The notes under the pieces: model-generated | What the model was told of the DNA's origin: nothing | The model's database searches: none | Seen by the model: the letters and a program-made list of their open reading frames with translations, nothing else | Shown here: piece by piece, positions 35,736-47,300 of the stretch | Position numbering within the stretch: position 1 is the stretch's first letter | Layout of the letters: each line of letters opens with the position of its first letter | Assembly (NCBI GenBank): GCA_019914945.1 | Contig: CM034101.1 | Coordinates: 10,737,188-10,801,187, forward strand | Origin: Typha latifolia | Lineage: Eukaryota; Streptophyta; Magnoliopsida; Poales; Typhaceae | Length of the DNA: 64,000 nt | Reading direction: 5' to 3' | Position numbers and translations under genes: made by a program

Positions 35736-37358
35736 TGTCAAGACCCGAAATAAGAATCATGATCGGCCATGCATCTCAATATGTTTGAGATATATGAAGC
35801 CTTGTTAGTACTTTCTACGTGTAGGATGGCAAAATAAATAAATAAAAAGATCTGCTTTATTAAATTTAAATTAATTGCAATAAACATAAAACAATGTTAA
35901 TGTTTCATAGTCTCTAAACGAAATAAATAAAACTTCTAGGACTATTCCCTAACCCGTTTTGGATTTTATGCTTTAGATTAGAAGTTTTCCTCTAACCGTT
36001 GAGAGAAGTTAGTCACCTAGGATGTTTCTCATCCATCCTAGGATTGTTCCCTAACCTCGCTAGAGTCACCTAAGAAAGTCACCACAGTGATTTGATTTAG
36101 AACTTTTCCCTAAACTTTTAGATAGACTTGAGTCACTACGGAAAATCGTAAGCGATTTATACCGGGACTGTTTTCTAAGTCGTACCAATACTAGTCTCAT
36201 TTTTTTTTTCACAAATTTCAATATTTGCACGAAGTATAGTGATGCACTGAGTATAATGATTAAATGCACACAGAAAATATAACAATTAAATTTTAGCACG
36301 TACAAATTAAAATAAATAAATTTGCACACATAAATTGTAACAATTAAATTTATGCACGTAAGGGTGAAATAAATAATTTGCACATAGAAAATTTACATGG
36401 TCTGACAAAGGTACGAAATATAATAAAATAAATATGTGAGTAAATCCACTCACCTGAGTAGGCAAGACAACTGAAATCTCAAATCTCTAGCTCACATACT
36501 AAAAATCACTACCTTTAATAATAAATAATAATAAAATTTTTAATTTGAATAATATTAATATTTCTAAAATTTAAAAACTATAAAAAACTAAAATGGGTTT
36601 AATTTACCCATTGGATTGGGCTGAGCTGCTGCTGGCCTGGCCCAATCCAAAAAGAAATCTAATTAATCGGGTTGGGCCGAGGCCCAACCAAAATTAATTG
36701 GGTCGAAATCCAACCCGAACCCGAACCCGAACCCGAACCCGAACCCAAAACTTAATAGAAAAGGGGTTGGCTGGGGTTAAACCCGAGCCCAACCAACCCG
36801 AGCTTCTTCCTTCTCGCGCCCGACGCGAGGAAGAGAGGAATCGAGGGAGAGAGAGTGGTCGACGGCGACTCTGCCGGTGGCGGTTCACGACCGGCTCAAT
36901 CTCTCTCTCTCTCTCTCTCTTTTCTTCGTCGTTCTCACGTGGTGGAGGAGAACCCACCACCGACGGCCTACGCCGAGGCCAACGTCGATTGGAGCCACGA
37001 GGGCTCCCTAGAAAACATCATCGACACCGGCTTGGAGCACGAAGCTTCCGGTGACGATGCGATTGCGATCCGAAGCCACTAGCCGGCCTGATTTGTCGAT
37101 GAAGCCGAATTCTACGAATTAGGTATTTCTAATTTACCTCTTTAAATTTAAATTAAACTAAAGGGAGGAGAGAGGGCTCACCGGGTAGGAGTGTGGTGGT
37201 CCTAATTTCCTCCGGCGATGCTCCGACGGGCCGAACCTCCGTTGCGATTCTGACGGTGAGAAAAGATAAGAAAATGAAGGAGGGGAAGAAGAAGAGAGAG
37301 AGAAGGGGGGGGGGGGGGGGGCTGAGATGGTTAAGCAGAGAGAGGGGGGATTAGGGTT
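35736..37358 (-). repeat. Family-L1 LTR inserted in the hAT element, one end lost
   Basis: Begins TGTCAAGACCCG after GAGGT and follows the 47670-49868 LTR through the Asn-rich AT segment, the GGCCCA region, the (CCCGAA)n run and the GA-rich part. It stops at about 37358, before the expected TTCTTACA end. hAT sequence resumes afterwards. It contains (CCCGAA)6 at 36712-36747, (CT)n near 36900-36920 and a run of 17 G at 37305-37321. Confidence 0.78.
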
Positions 37359-37741
37359 TCGGCCGAAATTGCCGAAACCCCAGCTGAAACCATCAAACCG
37401 ACTGGTTTTGGCTGAGATATGGGATCGGCCGAAACTGGAAACCATGATCTAGGCTAAAAGTAATTGAGTACCAAATCTATTAACTTATCAGCAAGTGAAA
37501 ATAATTAGGGGAAATTTGTACTATGATTTCTTGTAAGAGTAAGAACTTCATCCTAGCGAATTATGCTTTGGTTCTTGATATGTATGATTTCAAACAATGC
37601 GAGAAACCTATAACTGTTAAGCTACAAGCCTATCAATCCAAGCTAAATTGATATCTGTTTGAGCCAATCAAATCTAGGTATGAATTACAAACTCCATCTC
37701 AAAGAACAATAGAGAAGTACTAGATGGATACATTAAAAGCA

Positions 37742-38008
37742 TGATATGCATTGTTGGTTCGTTATCTAACAACTTAAGCTTTTAAATCAATTTATTCTTT
37801 AACAAGGTATCAAATCTAATTTTCTTAGAGGCCATGAATTCAAATCTCGTCAACCTATTTTTATTCCCTATTATCTAATAGTATGATACGGTGGATCATA
37901 CATCCTGTCATCTATTATTTGTCCACGTGTAGTTATGTTAGAGGCATGATATATATTGTTGGTCCGCTATTTAACAACTTAAACTTGAGTCAACTAGGTT
38001 ATCTAACA
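37742..38008 (+). mobile_element. TRIM (miniature LTR retrotransposon) in intron 2
   Basis: Two short direct repeats, 37742-37804 and 37947-38008, both start TGATAT and end TAACA. The left one is followed by AGGTATCAAATC, a primer-binding site of initiator-Met type. The right one is preceded by purine-rich GTTAGAGGCA. About 140 bp lies between, with no coding. Repeat-PBS-purine tract-repeat in under 300 bp is the definition of a TRIM. No clear target duplication. Confidence 0.68.
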
Positions 38009-38025
38009 TAATGAACACTCGCACT

Positions 38026-38056
<31 letters not shown>

Positions 38057-38057
38057 T
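38026..38057. repeat. (AT)n microsatellite
   Basis: AT dinucleotides with one interruption. Confidence 0.9.
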
Positions 38058-38687
38058 TGTTTTTTCTTTGCCTATATTAACTCTGTAGCTTGTCTATGAT
38101 GTTGAAATTATGCTCTCATGGTTTTTTGAGCAACTTTATTCCATTTCCTTTAAAATTCTTGCCATTCTTTTATTAGAAGCGAGATATTTCTCCTGTTCAT
38201 CCCTGTCCGAGTCCCTTATTGCTTACTTTTTTGCAGGTCTATTTTCTAGTAGACTAGTACTTCTATTTTTATGGATGCTTAAAGTGTATCCTTATACCAT
38301 GTGGAGAAAGTTTTGTATATCAAAACTGAGTTTTGATTTACATAATCAGCTTTTGACCAAATGCTTCTTGAAACATTGGACAAAGATTTATTCTATTAGG
38401 CTGTGTTTGGTTTGAGGCTAAGGTTTGAACTTGATTAACTAGCCTCATTTCTTAGTCTTGATTTAAGTATCTTGAATCAGGCTAAGAAAATACGATGTTT
38501 GATTGTGAACTAAGCTAAAGTATAATTATTACTTTTGATGTGATGTGAAAAAATAAAAAAATATTACTTTTGGATGAAAATAAATGATATATAAAATTAA
38601 TGAACCTAAATGCCCTTTTACTTTGATGATAAAATTTAAAAATATTATTATTTTATTAATAAAAATGTTTTAAATTATTAATTTGCG

Positions 38688-38812
38688 GGGTTATGCATGT
38701 AAGCTCGCAAATAGGCTTCATACATGCATATAAGCTTGCAAACTAGCTTAGCATGTAAGTCTGCAACCGTTGCTACATACATGCATGTAAACCTGCAAAT
38801 AGGCTTACAAGT
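38688..38812. repeat. Degenerate tandem repeat around GCATGTAAGC-TGCAAA
   Basis: Four imperfect copies of about 29-37 bp, of the form (t)gcatgtaagcttgcaaatag. No coding meaning. Confidence 0.65.
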
Positions 38813-39889
38813 ATGCATATATCTAAATATATATATATTTTTAAATATATATTTTTTCTAATATAATATAAGGTTAATATTGTTTTAAAATAATTACATA
38901 ATGTTACTGTTTCTTGTTTTTTTTATAAGTTCATGTGTAAGGCTATATTATTTTTTTAATATTTTAAAAAGTTCTTCATATTGCAAACTTTATTAAAAGA
39001 AGAAAGTGAGCTTGCGGGTTTAGAAATTCACAAGCTTGCAACCACTATAATTCTCTCCAAAATTTTATTTTGGAGGGAAATTAGAGATAAATGATAGAAG
39101 ATTTGAAATAGTGATGTAATTATTACTTTGATGTGACTAAAAAAGTGAAAAATATTTACTTATTTAGGGAAATTGAGTACGTATCATGCAAATAATACCA
39201 AAATATTATTATTAAATTTATAAAATATAAATGTGATAAGCTATTTTAAATTCATATTTAACCTATCAGTAAATTATATTAAATTATAAAATTTTTAAAA
39301 TTTTCGATAGTGTGTATGAATATTTTTTTTGAGTTATTTTATTGTGAGTCAGTGAATGATGAGCTCTTTTAAAATAAAAAAATGTTTTTCTTGGAAGAGA
39401 GGAAAAAGAAGAGAGGAGAACATTGGCAAGACATGAAATTGATAGATTTAAGTAGGGCTGTCAGAAAAGCCCGTGGGCTCGGCTTATTAAGAGCCTGGCT
39501 CAAATTCTAAATGAGCCGAGATGAGCCAAGATTTTAGGCTCGAAGGTATTATCGAGCCGAGCTGAGCCAGCACTAGTTCGCTCAGGCTTCGCTCGATTAG
39601 GCTCGAATAAATATATATAAATACCATCTGTTGGATCTTAGATCTAATGGTTGGTATGATCTCTATAACTAAAAGAAAAAACCTCAACAACTCTATCTCT
39701 CTCCCTAAATCCATCGGTGCTATCTCGTGACACCCCAAACTCTCACCATCGAAACCCAAAAACCCTAAACCCTTTTCACCGCCTCACCTGACACCACTCA
39801 CCATGGAATCTCATCTCCATTGCTTAAGCATCCTCACTGGTGCCGCACCGAACGTCTTCATCGGAGTCGCGGTGGGGCGTGATCAGTGC

Positions 39890-40409
39890 TGTCATAACCC
39901 GAGATAGGAATCATGACCGGCCATGCACCTTAATATGCTTGAGATACACGAAGCTTTACTAATACTTTCTAAGTATACAATAGCAAGAATAAATAAACGA
40001 ATAAGATCTGCTTTATTAAATTTAAAATTAATTGCAATAAACATAAAACAATATTATTGTTTTTGAGTCTCTAAACGAAATAAAATTTAACATTTAATCT
40101 AAAGCATAAAATCTATATCCTGTGGATCCAACATTTAATCATAACTTGTAACCTTGCACAGTTTCAACATATTAACGTCTTTCTAATATTTATATTGTTA
40201 TATGTCTCAATGGGTCACCTCGAGATGACGCTTGAGACTTTTCTTCATAGCTTATCCGGTTAGGGTCATCAGATGGTATCACTATGTGATCAACACACTG
40301 TCTTTTCTACTAACCGTTGAGAGAAGTTAGAGTTATCTAGGAAATTTCTTATTCATCCTAGGACTGTTCTCTAACCCTGCTAGAGTCAACTAAAACAGTC
40401 ACCGCAGTG

Positions 40410-40450
<41 letters not shown>

Positions 40451-41111
40451 GCTGGCAGCCACTGCGGGCGACGGTTCGCCGGCCGCGCCCTTAGCTCCTC
40501 AACACCCACATGATGCCGCAGTCCTCGTGAGGTGGAGGAGAACCCGCGTACGGCGATTGATTTCATGGTTGACGGCGACCGGAGCAACAAGGGCTCCAAA
40601 GGTGAACGCCCACGGCACGAGGCCAACGGCAAGACGCTTCCAGTGATGGAGCGGCAGCGACCTGAAGCCTCCGGCTGGCTTGATTTGCCGGTGAAGCCGA
40701 GAAACCTAAAATTAGGTATTTTCATTTTACCTTATTAAACTTTAATTAAAATTGATGGGTGGGAGAAGGCTTACTAAGGAGTCACGTGGTGGTCTCTGAT
40801 GGCTCCGACGGCACTCCGGCCGACCGATTCCATTGCGTGACTACGATGGTGAGAAAGAAGAAAGCGAAGGAGGACAGAAAGAAGAGAGAAGGGGGGGCTG
40901 ACGGGGATTAAGGGGAGAGAAAATTTTAGGGTTTAATTTATAGACCAAAGATCCCAAATCTGAATTGGATTTGGATTCGGCGAGATTTTCTCCCTGCGCC
41001 TCGTTGCGTGCTAGAGAGGGAGAGGGAGAGGGAGAGGGAGAGGGGAGGGAGTTGCACGTGCAGAGCACGTGCACCCTCCTCTCTCAACCCTTTTTTTTTC
41101 TGGTTCTTACA
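39890..41111 (-). repeat. 3' LTR (family L1) of the deleted Ty3/gypsy element
   Basis: Starts TGTCATAACCCG and ends GGTTCTTACA. Just inside it, the minus strand carries a Tekay-like phrase (AATTTCGAAGACGAAATT, then an A/G-rich tract), which is the usual polypurine-tract environment. A (GA)n run lies at 40411-40449. Confidence 0.88.
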
Positions 41112-41356
41112 ACTATTCTCGACAAAAAAAATTTCGTCTTCGAAATTAAAATTAGTGTAATGAAAGGATAAAGTAATACCGTAATAGTCGCTATGAAGAT
41201 TGAGGAAATAGCTCCGGATGCTTTTCCCTCATTTCATCTTCACGCTACCAAGTTGCTTCTTCGGGCTTATGGTTTTGCCATAAAATCTTCATGAAGGAGA
41301 TTACCTTATTGCGAAGAGTTCTTTGCTGTGTCTTTAAAATTTCCACAGGTTGCTCT

Positions 41357-42006
41357 TTATAAGATAAATTTTCTCGGATCTCCAAAGGCTTGAAGTCGAT
41401 CACATAGATTTTCTCGGATCTTCAACTTGTTTGGCTTCCGAAAGAATTTATTGAATTTTTTGACGAACATAGCCAACATCTCAACATCTAAATCACCTTT
41501 ATCGTCAGACTCCTCTAAATTTTGTTCAACTGTGGATAGGGCCATCCCTTTGGACTTCCTCGGTTTTGAAAGATTGGACTCAAATGTTTGTAGATTTCCT
41601 ACCAATTGTTCAACTTTCATAGAATCGATGTCCTTATTTTCCTCAATATTTGTAACTTTCGCCTAAAACCTTTCTGGAAGAGACCTAAGGATCTTGCGGA
41701 CAATTCTCTTTTCACGAATTTTTTCATAGTCTGTCCTATCCATGACTCAATCAGTTTCTTAATAAGTTTTTCATTCACCATGTACATTGGTGGACTTCAA
41801 CCGTTCACAACGGCAAACCATACTCGTTCATCTATAGACTTCAAGTAAGCTCTCATCCTAGCTTTCCAATATCTATAATTTGATCCATCTAGAATAGGAG
41901 GTCTAATAGATGATGGTCTATCTCTATGAAAATCCATGCCTATCTGATCTCTCTCTATTGGTGAGAGAACCTGCTCTGATACCAATTGAAAAACCCATAG
42001 ACACAA
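41357..42006 (-). pseudogene. Ty1/copia gag fragment with primer-binding site, nested in gypsy
   Basis: The minus strand shows TTGGTATCAGAGCAGG (41971-41987, a perfect initiator-Met primer-binding site). A gag start follows: PPILDGSNYRYWKARMRAYL (41797-42006), then VEQLVGNLQTFE and KPRKSKGMALSTVEQNLEES (41357-41620), which are copia-type gag blocks. LTR-like sequence with a TTCGAA dyad follows on the higher-coordinate side. The fragment sits between two halves of the gypsy pol C-terminus. Confidence 0.85.
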
Positions 42007-42269
42007 GTATGTATCTAAATACTAGGCAATGATATCACTTGTTTACTTAAGTAAAAGTTCGAAGAAATATTAAAAACGAAAGCAGAGATGAATGCAGATT
42101 CCGCGTTCGAATGCGTTTGTGAACGCGGTGTGAACTCAACAACTTTTCTCCAATAATCTTGCAATTCTTCAAACCAGAGAGCTTCTAGACTTGTATAAAG
42201 CTCATATACATGTAAAAATACACTTAGAATATTTTTTACACAATTGCCAATAATTAAAAACCTAACAAT

Positions 42270-42960
42270 ATACTTTATCAACATTGATACATGAAAGACA
42301 TTATGTACCTTAGATAACCTAGGTGGCAATGCTATTTGGTATGCCACCTCTCCAATACGCTCTAACACCTCAAATGGTCCAATAAAGCGAGGACTCAACT
42401 TGCCTTTCTTACCAAACCTGATCGATCATTTTCAAGGTGACACCTTTAGGAAAACCATGTCGCCCACTTGAAACTTAAGGTTTCTTCTCCGGTTATCAGC
42501 ATAGCTCTTTTGACGGCTTTGAGCTGTAAGAAGCTTTTCCTTGATTTTAATGATTTTCTGTGTGGCATCTTGTACTATATCTGGTCTCAATAACTGTCTT
42601 TCACCAACCTCAAACCAACAAAGTGGAGATCTGCATTTTCTACCATACAATGTCTTGTAAGGTGCTAGCCCTAAACTCGAATGGTAGCTATTATTGTATG
42701 AGAACTCCACGAGTGGAAGATGATCATTCCAATTTCCTTTCCACTCCAAAGAACATGCTCACAACATATCCTCAAGGGTTTGAATAGTCCTTTCGAATTG
42801 TCCATCAGTTTGCGGGTGATAAGCTGAACTGAATCTCAATCGTGTCCCCATAGCTGAATATAGACTCTGCCAAAATTTAGAAACAAAACGAAGATCTCGA
42901 TCAGACACGATAGACAAAGGTGTGCCATGGAATCGAACAATCTCCCTAATATAAAGTTGT
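42270..42960 (-). pseudogene. Integrase fragment of the deleted Ty3/gypsy element
   Basis: 42432-42749 reads WNDHLPLVEFSYNNSYHSSL, GLAPYKTLYGRKCRSPLCWF, QSRQKSYADNRRRNLKFQVG and GDMVFLKVSP. 42270-42398 continues with SPRFIGPFEVLERIGEVAYQ and LSKVHNVFHVSMLIKY. These are the end of the integrase core and its C-terminal domain, in the Tekay/Del style. The upstream part (42750-42960) matches integrase in a broken frame. Confidence 0.88.
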
Positions 42961-43761
42961 GCAAGACGATCTAGAGAGTACGTGCACCCTCCTCTCTCAA
43001 CCTTTTTTTTCCATTTCTTACAAGTGCGCTCGAGGATGGTGGTGTGAGAGCTCTACTTTGGCCATGGCTGAAGCCTTTGCGGGGCCGCGACGCAATCTCT
43101 CCTAGCCACCGGTGAGGGCTTCTTTCGATGAGGCCACGGTGACGATGTCGAGGCCCTCTCTCTACTTCATCGTCTTATCGATGCGCAGCCTCAAATCTTC
43201 CCTGGTGAGTCGAGCTGTCGAGCCGAGCTTAAGCCTCATCGAGCTGGAGATGAGCTGAGCCAAGCTCAGCTTTTCCAGCTCGAATCGAGCTTGAGCTCGA
43301 GCCGAGTTGAGATTTTCCACTTCTCGGTTTGAGCCGAGCTGGGCCCAACTAGCTCAAGCTTGACTCGTTTACACCCGTAGATTAAAGCCATGTTAGGATT
43401 AAAAATGGAATCAATTTGAATTTATATATTATTTATTTATTTAGGATTGAACTTCGTTAGGAAAAAAAGATTAAAAAGGTATTTGGTTACTGAACTAGGC
43501 TAAGGGTCTATTACCAAGTTTAGGGACCCCTTTTTAACTCAAAACAAAGAGGGGCTTAGCATTTAGAAACAAGAAATATCATTGTAGTGTGATGTATTGA
43601 CAATTTATAATGCATAATGCCTTCTACCAATTTGTTAAGTGCTCTCTCTATATTTTTACTACCACTTTTAATCATGTAATCATAAATTTTTTAAAATATG
43701 TTGGCCTATGCTCCTGATATACACTTTCTAGCAGTTGCACTACTCAATTAAAAACTTGCAG

Positions 43762-44048
43762 GGATTTGTTGATCGGCATGATGTGCTCATTGAATCACTC
43801 ACAGTTCGAGAGATGCTATACTACTCAGCACTTTTGCAGCTCCCTGGTTTCTTCTCTCAAAAGAAGTCTGTTGTGGAAGATGCTATAGTAGCTATGTCTT
43901 TAGGGGATTATGCAGACAAGCTCATTGGTGGCCACTGTTGTATGAAGAGTCTTCCTAATGGAGAGAGAAGGCGAGTCAGCATTGCTAGGGAGCTTGTGAC
44001 AAGGCCACATGTTCTATTTATAGATGAGCCGCTCTACCATCTTGACAG
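43762..44048 (+). CDS. ABCG3: ABCG3-like exon 3: Q-loop, C-loop, Walker B
   Basis: 287 bp after CTTGCAG and before AG|GTTCCC; enters in phase 0 and leaves in phase 2. Residues 190-284: GFVDRHDVLIESLTVREMLY (Q-loop region, with R where ABCG proteins usually have Q), the helical domain, MKSLPNGERRRVSIAREL (C-loop, with PN in place of the usual SG) and HVLFIDEPLYHLD (Walker B with catalytic Glu present). The next intron is only 101 bp. Confidence 0.95.
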
Positions 44049-44149
44049 GTTCCCTCTAGTTCTCTTCAAAGAGAGATACTTAATGTTGTTCGGAATAAAA
44101 ATAAGATGTTAGTTTCCTCTGTTGATTTAGTGGCTAACTTTCCTTCCAG

Positions 44150-44321
44150 TGTATCTGCCCTTCTACTGATGGTGACACTGAAGAAACTTGCAAGCACAGG
44201 CTGCACACTCATTTTCACGATGTACCAAAGCAGCACAGAGGTTTTTGGTCTCTTTGATAGAATCTGTTTACTTTCAAATGGGAATACACTATTTTTTGGA
44301 GAAACATTGGCTTGTTTGCAG
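44150..44321 (+). CDS. ABCG3: ABCG3-like exon 4: D-loop to H-loop
   Basis: 172 bp between CTTCCAG and GCAG|GTAATT. It completes a Ser codon and encodes SVSALLLMVTLKKLASTGCT, LIFTMYQSSTEVFGLFDRI and LLSNGNTLFFGETLACLQ (285-342). The H-loop His of ABCG transporters is replaced by Tyr (TMYQSS, Y310). The following intron is 6060 bp. Confidence 0.95.
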
Positions 44322-47300
44322 GTAATTAATTTTTCTTGATGCATTTAACCATTTATCTTTTAAAAAATATTGGTTTGTTTATGCTCAAATTTTTGTTTGA
44401 GAAAATCATAATTTTTTTTATTAATCCAACAATCCAATTAGAGGGGTAAGATTTGGCATAAATGCAGCGCTTGAAGAAGATTGCCTAATTGCGTAATCAT
44501 CTTCTGCAACCAATTTATTTATATATTGAAAGGTGAATAATGGGTGAGCTTGGGAAACTTGACTACTAGAAGACAGGTCGTGTGCTAGTATTTGATACAA
44601 ATCGGACATGGCGGTTTCCATATAAAAAATGTAAAATAATAATTGGCCACAGTTCGGACATGCCACGTTATAAGAAGGATATGTTGGGGATACACTAGGA
44701 TACAGGAAGGATATGTCAGGGGATACACTAGGATACATTGAAGATAAGAGTCTAGGCAACAACAAGGATATGATTGGATATTGGAGGAGAGATTTTTAAG
44801 TTTAATAGTTTATAATAAACCGGGTCTCTGGTTGGATTTCTACTGACCTAGCCCACAAAACTTTTTCATTTATCTCTACACTATCCCAGTATGTGCCCTA
44901 TGAAGATCTTTTCGGATTGTTCCCCAGTAATCATTGATTGCAGGTACTTAACTCTTTGCTAGAGAATATTTCTCTTTTTCTCTATCTATATCTTCCAAAT
45001 AATGATCATTGATTGCCACTACTTGACCTTCTATTTAGTTAAGACTCACAACTAAAGCTTCTCATTTTGAGTCTCATCTTTTCGTTTAATCACAACTCTC
45101 AATGATGTCATCGACTTGTGAAGCTAGTATAACCTTAGTTTGGACGTATATTTTTATCCATATTTATTTAGAGCAAGAACAATGAACAAGGTAAATGATT
45201 AACATTTTCTTTCCCTTATGGACATCAAGCATATTAATTTCCTTTTCCACAGCCTCATTTTTGCAAATTGTCTCTAGTTAAGGCTAAATTATGCCACTAT
45301 GTCAATGATTTTATCTCTTCCTCTACTCCAGTACTCGGTGACAATGATGGTCGTGCCGAACCAGTAGGGGTTAGTGCCGACCTGTACCGGACTGGCATAG
45401 GTCACGTGAGGTTGGAAACGAATTTTAATTGATCTGAAATGGATCTATTAGTAGTAAACCCAAAATATTCTATGAGTTTTTTTTATCATGTGACAAACAT
45501 GGTATGTCATGTGAAGCCTATTATTTTTGAAAACGTTTTCCTATTATAATCATATTATAGAGTATTTAATTATATTATAGAGTGTTCAATTATTAATATT
45601 AGTTTTAATAAATATATTCAGTTGTATTATGTGTTGATTAATGTTTCTATTTGATTATTACTTTATCTTTAATAAAATATGTCATTTATAAATATAATGT
45701 AAATATAAATGACTAATACAGTCTTCAATACATATATTCAAATCAAAAACCAATAATTGATATGTCGAATATCCAAAAATATTTTTCAATATTTTAAAAA
45801 TTATATTAAAAATGTACCACAGGCGGGCCTATGGCATGCAGGGGAGTGTTATCTAACACAATCATCGTTGCTCTATGACTTGTGTTAAATCACTTTCTTG
45901 TATGAAGTTTCTCTGGATTGTAACTATGCAATATTATCCTTACTATACTCCATATTCACAATTTACATATACTTATGGTGTGCCCGTGTTGGTGTCTGTG
46001 CTAGTCGTTTCCGTGCATGTTCATTATTAATATCATATCATTAAAGAATTGCCAAATTTCTATTTGTATAAAGGCTATGTGAGATGTGATAACGGGCAAT
46101 ATTATCAGTGGATAAGTTTTAAAGATTATCGACAATATCTAATGCAACATTTTTATGTTATTTTTGTGTCGGCAAATGAAATCTTTGATCCTTTTCGTTA
46201 TTCTACGTTTAACTATATATTAGTTTTAATTATTGAACTATTATCAATTAATATTATGTGTTATATATTATTATGCATTCAATTATATTATAAACTATTC
46301 AATATATTATGGAGTGTTCAATCATTTATATTAGTTTTAATGAATATATTCAATCATATTATGTGTTGAATATTATTTATATTTTATTGTTGCTTTATCT
46401 TTAATAAAATAGGTCATTTATGAAAATAATAAAAAAATATTATAATATAGATTTTAATACATTTATTTAAACCACAAATCAAAGATTGACATGTCAAAAA
46501 TCGAAAAATATTTCTAAGTATTCTAAAAAGTTTATTAAAAATATATTATAAATACGTGCAAGTGGTACGTAGGGGCGTGCTGAAAGTGTGCTAGTCAACA
46601 TTTGCTGTACCGATGGTGGCACAGCTAGATCCTAGGATATACTGTTTTGTGTGATAGGTTTCCAAACCTTAGTGACCCCCAAAATTAATTCTTTTATCAC
46701 AGTGAACCTCGAAACGTAGTTTTTTTGTATCTAATGTAGATACGTAGAGTTAAGAATGATTTAGCATGTTCTGTTTAAAGCTGAGAAATGATCTCTATAG
46801 GCCTCTAAAAAATGATCTCTAGATAATGATTTACGACTTTTTTAGTGTTAGATTAAACTCCTTTATATGACTCTTAGGGATAAGATAGAATATTCCTTTA
46901 TTTATTCTCTTAGAAATAAGATAAATATTTTTTAGAGATTAAATAAGTATCTCTTAGAGATAAAGTAATATCTTTTTAAGATAAGATAAATATTTCTTAG
47001 AGATGAGGTAAAAAGATCTCTAACAGATTTCATGAAATAGTAGATTTTATGAAGATTTTGCGGTCTAACTTGAACGCAAGTTCACCTTGTTCGAATGGCC
47101 TGACTTGAGTCTTTGTATCTTCGAACAACTACCATGCTGAGTTTAAACATCCAAAAATGCTTCTCTATATTTTCTATATTTTTGAATGTTTTTCAAGGTG
47201 CATTCGAATGACGGAATGGTCAGTTTAATGTAGAGTGGTTGTTGCTATGCCCTTGGGTATTTTTTCATACTACTTCAACCATCATGACAACATTTGAGCA

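Larger units (their letters stand above)
33526..37446 (-). mobile_element. hAT transposon in intron 2, disrupted by an LTR
   Basis: The ends are imperfect inverted repeats: CAAGGTTCCCAGTATTGG on the left against CATGGTTTCCAGTTTCGG from the right. The interior encodes, on the minus strand, a degenerate hAT transposase of the DUF659/hAT-dimerisation type. A family-L1 LTR lies inside it from 35736. I could not find a matching 8-bp target duplication, so the outer borders rest on the inverted repeats alone. Confidence 0.7.
39885..43027 (-). mobile_element. Internally deleted Ty3/gypsy (Tekay-like) element, target duplication AGTGC
   Basis: On the minus strand only the first about 45-50 bp of the 5' LTR remain (about 42975-43022). 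The sequence then drops straight into integrase (42260-42975), followed by the pol C-terminus (41112-41415) and a full 3' LTR (39890-41111). AGTGC flanks both ends (39885-39889 and 43023-43027). Most of the 5' LTR, gag, protease, RT and RNase H are gone. A copia gag fragment interrupts the interior at about 41.4-42.25 kb. Confidence 0.9.
39445..43387. mobile_element. Non-autonomous hAT-type element with nested insertions
   Basis: The element spans 39453-43379. Ends: TAGGGCTGTCA on the left; ACACCCGTA on the right, whose reverse complement TACGGGTGT pairs with the left. The flanks GATTTAAG (39445-39452) and GATTAAAG (43380-43387) are an 8-bp target duplication with one mismatch. Removing the Ty3/gypsy insertion at 39890-43022 leaves about 0.8 kb rich in GAGCCGAGCT-like words, with no transposase. 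Confidence 0.82.

Noticed and set aside
36694..37445. Open frames with Arg/Pro/Glu repeats
   Set aside because: They are (CCCGAA)n, (CT)n and GA-rich parts of an LTR.
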